Of a stretch of 9,280 nucleotides of DNA, positions 6,363-9,280 are shown piece after piece. Position numbers and translations under genes: made by a program. Position 1 is the first letter of the stretch. The number at the start of each line of letters is the position of its first letter. The notes under the pieces are model-generated. The model made no database searches, had not been told where the DNA came from, and saw only the letters and a program-made list of their open reading frames with translations. Source of the DNA: Chloroflexota bacterium (GTDB lineage: Bacteria > Chloroflexota > Anaerolineae > B4-G1 > SLSP01). The stretch spans positions 1 through 9,280 of the forward strand of contig JAAZNO010000584.1 of assembly GCA_012798275.1 (NCBI GenBank), in the 5' to 3' direction.

Positions 6363-7904
6363 TTATCCATTCAAGCATTTAGAAATCGCCGCCACATCCC
6401 GCGGCAACAACAAGGGATGCACCTCAATGACCGGTATCCTGGCCACCAGCGGCTCCAGCGGCGTGGTGGTGATCAGGAAATTCGCCTGACGTACCCGTTC
6501 AGAAGACAGCTCACGCTGCGAGAGCACCCCCAGAATTTCCAGATTTGGGAAGCGGGTTTTCAAGCGGGCGGCCAGCAACTGCGCGGTCGCCATTCCCGCC
6601 GGGCAAACGACGAAAACGCGCCAGCGCCGCTCCGGTCGCGCGCGGACGTAGGCCGCCCGCAGCAGCAAGGTCAGTGCATCAATCTCCCCCGCCGACAGTT
6701 CGACGCCCACCTGCTCCTCAACCAGGGCCGCAAGTGTCTGCGCGATTTTGTATTCACGAAAACACTCTTGCGCGATCTCCTGGTCGGGCGCCGCCGGGGG
6801 AGTCCAAAGCCCAAAACGCTGCCGCATCAGCGCCGGGCCGATGTGCGCCAGGAGCCCTTCACGCAAGGCCAGATCGTGGCGCAACCCCGGTTCGAAAAAG
6901 GCGCCGGCCACATTCTCCATCAGCAGATCAATGAGCGCCGCCAGCTCCGGCGTGGTATAAGGCTCGCCGGGCCATTCCTCATTGCGAATGCCGACCAGCA
7001 GGTGCATGGCAATGACAGCGGTCTCCGCTTCGGGAACGACAGCCGGTTCGGGCCACATGAGACGGCTCAGATACCCCGTCGCCTCCCAGACCGGCTGTTC
7101 CTTCAACCAGCGCAAATCCTCTTCCTTACAGGTGCAGAACTTGCCCGCGCGCACCCGTTCATGCTGGATGGCCAGGGCCAGCGCCAGGTGCATCACCGCG
7201 TTGTCGGCGAAACGGCCTCGCATCTGCACCTCAGCCTGCGCCACCCACTCGAAAGCGGCATGGACGTCCCACTTCTGCAATTGGGCGTGCATCTGTTGCA
7301 CCAGCGGGGAGAGCGGCGCCTCCTCGGCCAGCGCAAACAGCAAACCGGCATCGTAAGTGACCTTCAGTAGGGGACTGGAGAACGGCGTGTCGCCCCAGAG
7401 CAGCGCGACCAGCGCCTGACGCCGGTCCAATTCCTCGCCCTGCATCAGAAACCCGTAATGCGGACGTCCTTTCAGGTGCAGGTCAAAACGCGCCAGCCAG
7501 CTCTCAATCAGGCTGAGATCCTTGAGCGCCGTAGCGCGGGAGACGTCCAGCCACTGCTGAATCTGCTTGAGGATGAGCGGCTTTTCCAGCGTGAGAACGG
7601 CGAAGGCCAGCAATTGGGCGCGCTGACCCGCGTTCAGCACCAGATTGAAAGGGGAGCCCCCCTGCAGCTCTTTGAGCAAGGCATGACGTTGAACCGCCGA
7701 ACAGAGGATCGCATAGCCGACCCCCGGTCGTGAATCCAGCTGCGCCCCGTGCTGCTCCACCCACACACGCACACCCGTCAACCGATAAATGACCTGGCGT
7801 GGCGTCAGATGAGTCTCTGCCGCAATGTCGGCCAGCGTCGCCGCCTCATTCCGGCGCAACAGCACCTGCAGGATGTCACGTTGTTGGACCGTCAGCGAAG
7901 CCAT
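6363..7904 (-). CDS. MtlR/BglG-type PRD transcriptional regulator with EIIB-like domain and no EIIA domain
   Basis: This is a predicted DNA-binding activator of the PTS operon whose activity is set by PTS phosphorylation. Domains in order are an HTH (about 5-62), a second Mga/HTH region (about 90-155, ending GRPHYGFLMQGEE), PRD1 (about 190-310), PRD2 (about 316-425) and a C-terminal EIIB-Gat-like domain (428-513) with Cys434 in FVVCPAGMATAQLL. PRD1 has both expected histidines, His239 (VMHLALALA) and His301 (IAMHLLVGI). PRD2 keeps His354 (LLAHIGPALM), but the second site reads EIDALTLLLRAA, with Leu414 where the family has His. MtlR of bacilli is about 700 aa and ends with an EIIA domain; this protein stops after the EIIB-like part. 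ATG at 7904 follows a CAGGAG site by 4 bases. It is the first gene of the PTS cluster, 114 bp before EIIC. RNA-binding antiterminators of this superfamily lack the HTH, so DNA binding is favoured. Confidence 0.88.
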   Translation of the reverse strand: MASLTVQQRDILQVLLRRNEAATLADIAAETHLTPRQVIYRLTGVRVWVEQHGAQLDSRPGVGYAILCSAVQRHALLKELQGGSPFNLVLNAGQRAQLLAFAVLTLEKPLILKQIQQWLDVSRATALKDLSLIESWLARFDLHLKGRPHYGFLMQGEELDRRQALVALLWGDTPFSSPLLKVTYDAGLLFALAEEAPLSPLVQQMHAQLQKWDVHAAFEWVAQAEVQMRGRFADNAVMHLALALAIQHERVRAGKFCTCKEEDLRWLKEQPVWEATGYLSRLMWPEPAVVPEAETAVIAMHLLVGIRNEEWPGEPYTTPELAALIDLLMENVAGAFFEPGLRHDLALREGLLAHIGPALMRQRFGLWTPPAAPDQEIAQECFREYKIAQTLAALVEEQVGVELSAGEIDALTLLLRAAYVRARPERRWRVFVVCPAGMATAQLLAARLKTRFPNLEILGVLSQRELSSERVRQANFLITTTPLEPLVARIPVIEVHPLLLPRDVAAISKCLNG

Positions 7905-7921
7905 TGCGCTCCTGAAAAAAA

Positions 7922-7942
7922 TGCGTCATGCGTGATGCGTAC
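7922..7942. repeat. Three degenerate 7-bp tandem repeats upstream of the regulator
   Basis: On the plus strand the units are TGCGTCA (7922-7928), TGCGTGA (7929-7935) and TGCGTAC (7936-7942). They differ in sequence from the heptamers at 4255-4275 but share the same period and copy number. They lie just before the run of seven T (minus strand) and the ribosome binding site of the regulator gene. Confidence 0.6.
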
Positions 7943-7944
7943 CG

Positions 7945-7957
7945 TAAGTTCTCAGAA
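7945..7957 (-). promoter_or_regulatory. Candidate operator copy: TTCTGAGAACTTA
   Basis: On the minus strand this reads TTCTGAGAACTTA, with a perfect small palindrome TTCT-G-AGAA. It recurs upstream of EIIC (6283-6294) and in altered form at 8018-8028 and 8120-8132. It lies 41 bases before the regulator start, so autoregulation is possible. Confidence 0.4.
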
Positions 7958-7987
7958 AATAAAGCCCGTGCCCACGTCATTTTCATT

Positions 7988-8004
7988 TGCGGTGATGTGC
8001 CGCA
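7988..8004. other. Small inverted repeat (5-bp GC stem)
   Basis: TGCGG at 7988-7992 pairs with CCGCA at 8000-8004 across 7 bases. A second GCGG/CCGC pair with a 4-base loop lies at 8037-8048. Both would form small hairpins in the leader of the regulator transcript. They are short and could be chance. Confidence 0.3.
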
Positions 8005-8017
8005 GGAACATGTCAAC

Positions 8018-8028
8018 TTCTGAGAGAA
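8018..8028 (+). promoter_or_regulatory. Weaker motif copy: TTCTGAGAGAA
   Basis: On the plus strand this reads TTCTGAGAGAA and shares the first eight bases with the copy at 7945-7957, in opposite orientation. It overlaps neither hairpin and abuts the TTGACA at 8016-8011. Confidence 0.25.
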
Positions 8029-8075
8029 TCGGGAAAGCGGCCAACCGCACGGACGGGAGCAGTCAACACCTTCTC

Positions 8076-8081
8076 ATTATA
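8076..8081 (-). promoter_or_regulatory. Possible -10 element TATAAT
   Basis: On the minus strand the hexamer is a perfect TATAAT about 170 bases before the regulator start. No convincing -35 lies 16-18 bases upstream, so an activator-dependent promoter or chance are both possible. Confidence 0.3.
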
Positions 8082-8119
8082 GGGGCAATACCTGAAAGTG
8101 AGGCCAGGCAATTGGAGCA

Positions 8120-8132
8120 TTCTGTGAACTTT
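8120..8132 (+). promoter_or_regulatory. Motif copy: TTCTGTGAACTTT
   Basis: On the plus strand this matches the 7945-7957 copy in 11 of 13 positions (TTCTGWGAACTTW), in opposite orientation. It partly overlaps the AT palindrome at 8130-8147. Confidence 0.3.
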
Positions 8133-8147
8133 TGTATTATTACAAAA
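8130..8147. promoter_or_regulatory. AT-rich 7-4-7 palindrome, operator-like
   Basis: TTTTGTA (8130-8136) and TACAAAA (8141-8147) form a perfect inverted repeat around TTAT. It lies 8 bases after the stop codon of the membrane protein gene and 48 bases upstream of the TATAAT. It lacks a GC stem and a U-run, so it is a weak terminator candidate and looks more like a repressor or activator site. Confidence 0.4.
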
Positions 8148-8155
8148 TCATACCA

Positions 8156-8701
8156 TTACTTCTTCTCCGCAATGTACGCGAAGAATCCGGCTTTACGCAA
8201 CGCTGCCAGGGTGAGGCTGCCCAGCAAGCCGCCGATAGCGCCGAAAATCACATAGTTCAACAGCGCGCGCGCCAGCCCCAGCGCCACAAAGCCCACCGGC
8301 GCGCCAGTGAGGACGCCCATCCCCCATTTGACCAGGAATTTGGCCACATGGCCGAAAACTGCTGCCAGCATCGCCATCACCGGCTGGGCGGGGTCGCCCA
8401 GCAGCAACAAGGCGAGATCGGTCCCCAGACCCACGGCGGTATAGGAGAGCAGCGTGTTCAGCGCGCCGAAATCGCCCACTCCCAGAAACGCCGCCAGGAT
8501 GCCGGAAGTCAGTCCCACGAGCGTCGCGGCGCCGCGCCTGGGCACCACCCCCGCCGCCACGATGATAATCGCCATCCAGAAGATGCCCGAATGTCCCGAC
8601 ATCTGTAGCGGCAACCGCAGCGCCACCTTCGCCGCCACCACCAGCGCCGAAAACAGCGCCAGCATGATCAACTGAAATGTGGAAAAATAGCGTTCCTTCA
8701 T
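8156..8701 (-). CDS. Small integral membrane protein, candidate ECF transporter S component
   Basis: This is a predicted inner-membrane protein of 181 aa with about six hydrophobic helices (about 8-28, 38-54, 57-76, 84-102, 107-130 and 136-166), the size and layout of ECF-type substrate-binding subunits. A conserved-looking loop QMSGHSGIFWMA (33-44) and a GVGDFGALNTLL segment (74-85) could line a binding site. Its ATG overlaps the TGA of the upstream gene (ATGA), so the two are translated together and probably act together. A longer reading back to 8944 is rejected because it would overlap the upstream gene by 247 bases. No ATPase or EcfT gene is in the window, so it would have to share a module encoded elsewhere or be something else. 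The assignment rests on topology and overall look; substrate is unknown. Confidence 0.5.
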   Translation of the reverse strand: MKERYFSTFQLIMLALFSALVVAAKVALRLPLQMSGHSGIFWMAIIIVAAGVVPRRGAATLVGLTSGILAAFLGVGDFGALNTLLSYTAVGLGTDLALLLLGDPAQPVMAMLAAVFGHVAKFLVKWGMGVLTGAPVGFVALGLARALLNYVIFGAIGGLLGSLTLAALRKAGFFAYIAEKK

Positions 8702-9186
8702 GGCTGCTCGATGACAATACTGTCCACGTCCTGCACCCATTCGTCGCGGGTGTCCAGACGCTCCAGCGCCGAGACCAGTTTCAACGTGCCCCGACCCGCC
8801 AGGTCGAACATCACCCAGTTGGCGGGATCTGCCACCTCGGCCCAGGTGAGCTGCGCCGATTTGCCGCTGCTCGTGCTGCTCACCGTGATCGTGGTCTGCG
8901 GCGCGAACGTCTCGACGTCCAGCGTGAGGCGCAACACATCGCACAACAGCCAGCCCTCCTGCGTCTTGCCCTCCTCCGCGTCCACAAAACTCACCGTTTG
9001 CAAGCGCTCGAGGTCCGCCGGCGTGAACGCCGCCGCAAACCGCCCGTCAAGCATGATGGGAATGCTGCCGGGCGGCAGGTCCGGCGTGGCAACACTCCGC
9101 CGACGCAACGCCTCCAGACCCAACACCGCCGCCACAATCAGCACCAACACCCCTACCGCAATCAGCACCCTCGTCTTCGATGACAT
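8698..9186 (-). CDS. Membrane-anchored extracytoplasmic protein, possibly sulfite-oxidase-like molybdopterin-binding fold
   Basis: This is a 162-aa protein with one N-terminal helix (about 6-26, VLIAVGVLVLIVAAVLGLEA) after a short basic start, so the rest is likely outside the cell. The C-terminal half (TQEGWLLCDVLRLTLDV from 75; GKSAQLTWAEVADPANWVMF, 108-127; VQDVDSIVIE at the end) recalls the WxGxxLxxLL and closing strands of oxidoreductase molybdopterin-binding domains. It is shorter than a full enzyme domain and could be a ligand-binding relic of that fold. Cys82 sits in the WLLCDVL stretch. ATG at 9186 follows an AAGGAG site by about 6 bases; an upstream in-frame GTG (9252) would add 22 basic residues with no better site. 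It overlaps the membrane protein gene by 4 bases. Function is not known; it may present a substrate to the membrane partner. Confidence 0.5.
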   Translation of the reverse strand: MSSKTRVLIAVGVLVLIVAAVLGLEALRRRSVATPDLPPGSIPIMLDGRFAAAFTPADLERLQTVSFVDAEEGKTQEGWLLCDVLRLTLDVETFAPQTTITVSSTSSGKSAQLTWAEVADPANWVMFDLAGRGTLKLVSALERLDTRDEWVQDVDSIVIEQP

Positions 9187-9208
9187 CCTGTCTCCTTCAA
9201 AAACAAAT

Positions 9209-9256
9209 ACGTGCCCACGTTCGCATCTTCGCACCCTCACACGTTTCCACAACTCA
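9209..9256. repeat. Degenerate period-8 tandem repeat
   Basis: Read on the plus strand in steps of eight from 9209, the units are ACGTGCCC, ACGTTCGC, ATCTTCGC, ACCCTCAC, ACGTTTCC and ACAACTCA. Taking ACGTTCGC as reference, the first five match in 5 to 8 positions; the sixth is weak. The tract lies between the ribosome binding site of the 9186 gene and the window edge. No promoter or riboswitch is recognised in the remaining bases up to 9280. Confidence 0.5.
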
Positions 9257-9280
9257 CTCCCCTTCCCGGCTCAGAGCCCC

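Larger units (their letters stand above)
7905..8155 (-). promoter_or_regulatory. Likely promoter/leader region of the PTS operon
   Basis: This 251-bp gap has no supported gene. It is richer in AT than its surroundings and holds an operator-like palindrome, a TATAAT hexamer, TTGACA at 8016-8011 on the minus strand without a good -10, two small GC hairpins, three TTCTGWGA-type motifs and a heptamer repeat next to the regulator ribosome binding site. As the only sizeable gap before the regulator, it is the most likely place for the operon promoter. Confidence 0.5.

Noticed and set aside
7909..7942. Intrinsic terminator before the regulator start, suggested by seven T on the minus strand
   Set aside because: The preceding heptamer repeats are direct, not inverted, so no stable stem can form before the T-run.
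4255..7942. CRISPR array or insertion-sequence ends, from the short repeats
   Set aside because: Units are only 7 bp, contiguous and without spacers; no transposase or long terminal inverted repeats are present.
8702..8944. N-terminal extension of the membrane protein by 81 residues
   Set aside because: The extra part is His/Arg/Gly-rich, overlaps the upstream gene in another frame, and the ATGA overlap at 8698-8701 gives a natural start followed by the first helix.

Overview
The window reads almost entirely from the minus strand, so gene order runs from high to low coordinates. It is GC-rich, densely packed and has small gene gaps. Most starts are preceded by purine-rich ribosome binding sites. 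It looks like a bacterial chromosome. Short degenerate 7- and 8-base tandem repeats in the gaps and the mix of genes would suit a member of the Chloroflexota (Anaerolineae/Caldilineae-like). That is a guess from style; no rRNA or marker gene is present.

Region A (9280-8156) holds a translationally coupled pair. The first gene encodes a small membrane-anchored extracytoplasmic protein (9186-8698). The second encodes a six-helix membrane protein resembling an ECF-type substrate-binding (S) component (8701-8156). Substrate is unknown. Upstream of the pair lies a period-8 degenerate repeat.

Region B (8155-7905) is a gap of about 250 bp that looks regulatory. It holds an AT-rich palindrome, a TATAAT-like hexamer, two small GC hairpins, three copies of a TTCTGWGA-type motif and a heptamer repeat.

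Region C (7904-1) is a seven-gene PTS operon. Its order is an MtlR-like PRD regulator (513 aa, without the usual C-terminal EIIA domain), mannitol-family EIIC, EIIB and EIIA as three separate proteins, an unusual 584-aa zinc-type dehydrogenase with two Rossmann-like halves, a PfkB-family phosphofructokinase, and an HPr-enzyme I fusion cut by the window edge. The complete phosphorelay (PEP to EI to HPr to IIA to IIB to IIC) and the downstream catabolic enzymes are thus in one locus. The transporter resembles mannitol MtlA closely, but no MtlD-type mannitol-1-phosphate 5-dehydrogenase is seen. Instead a SorE-like medium-chain dehydrogenase is followed one base later by a 1-phosphofructokinase/tagatose-6-phosphate kinase-type enzyme. 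The most interesting reading is a variant hexitol route in which the imported hexitol phosphate is oxidised next to its phosphate (for mannitol-1-P this gives fructose-1-P) and then phosphorylated to a bisphosphate. This is an inference from gene content.
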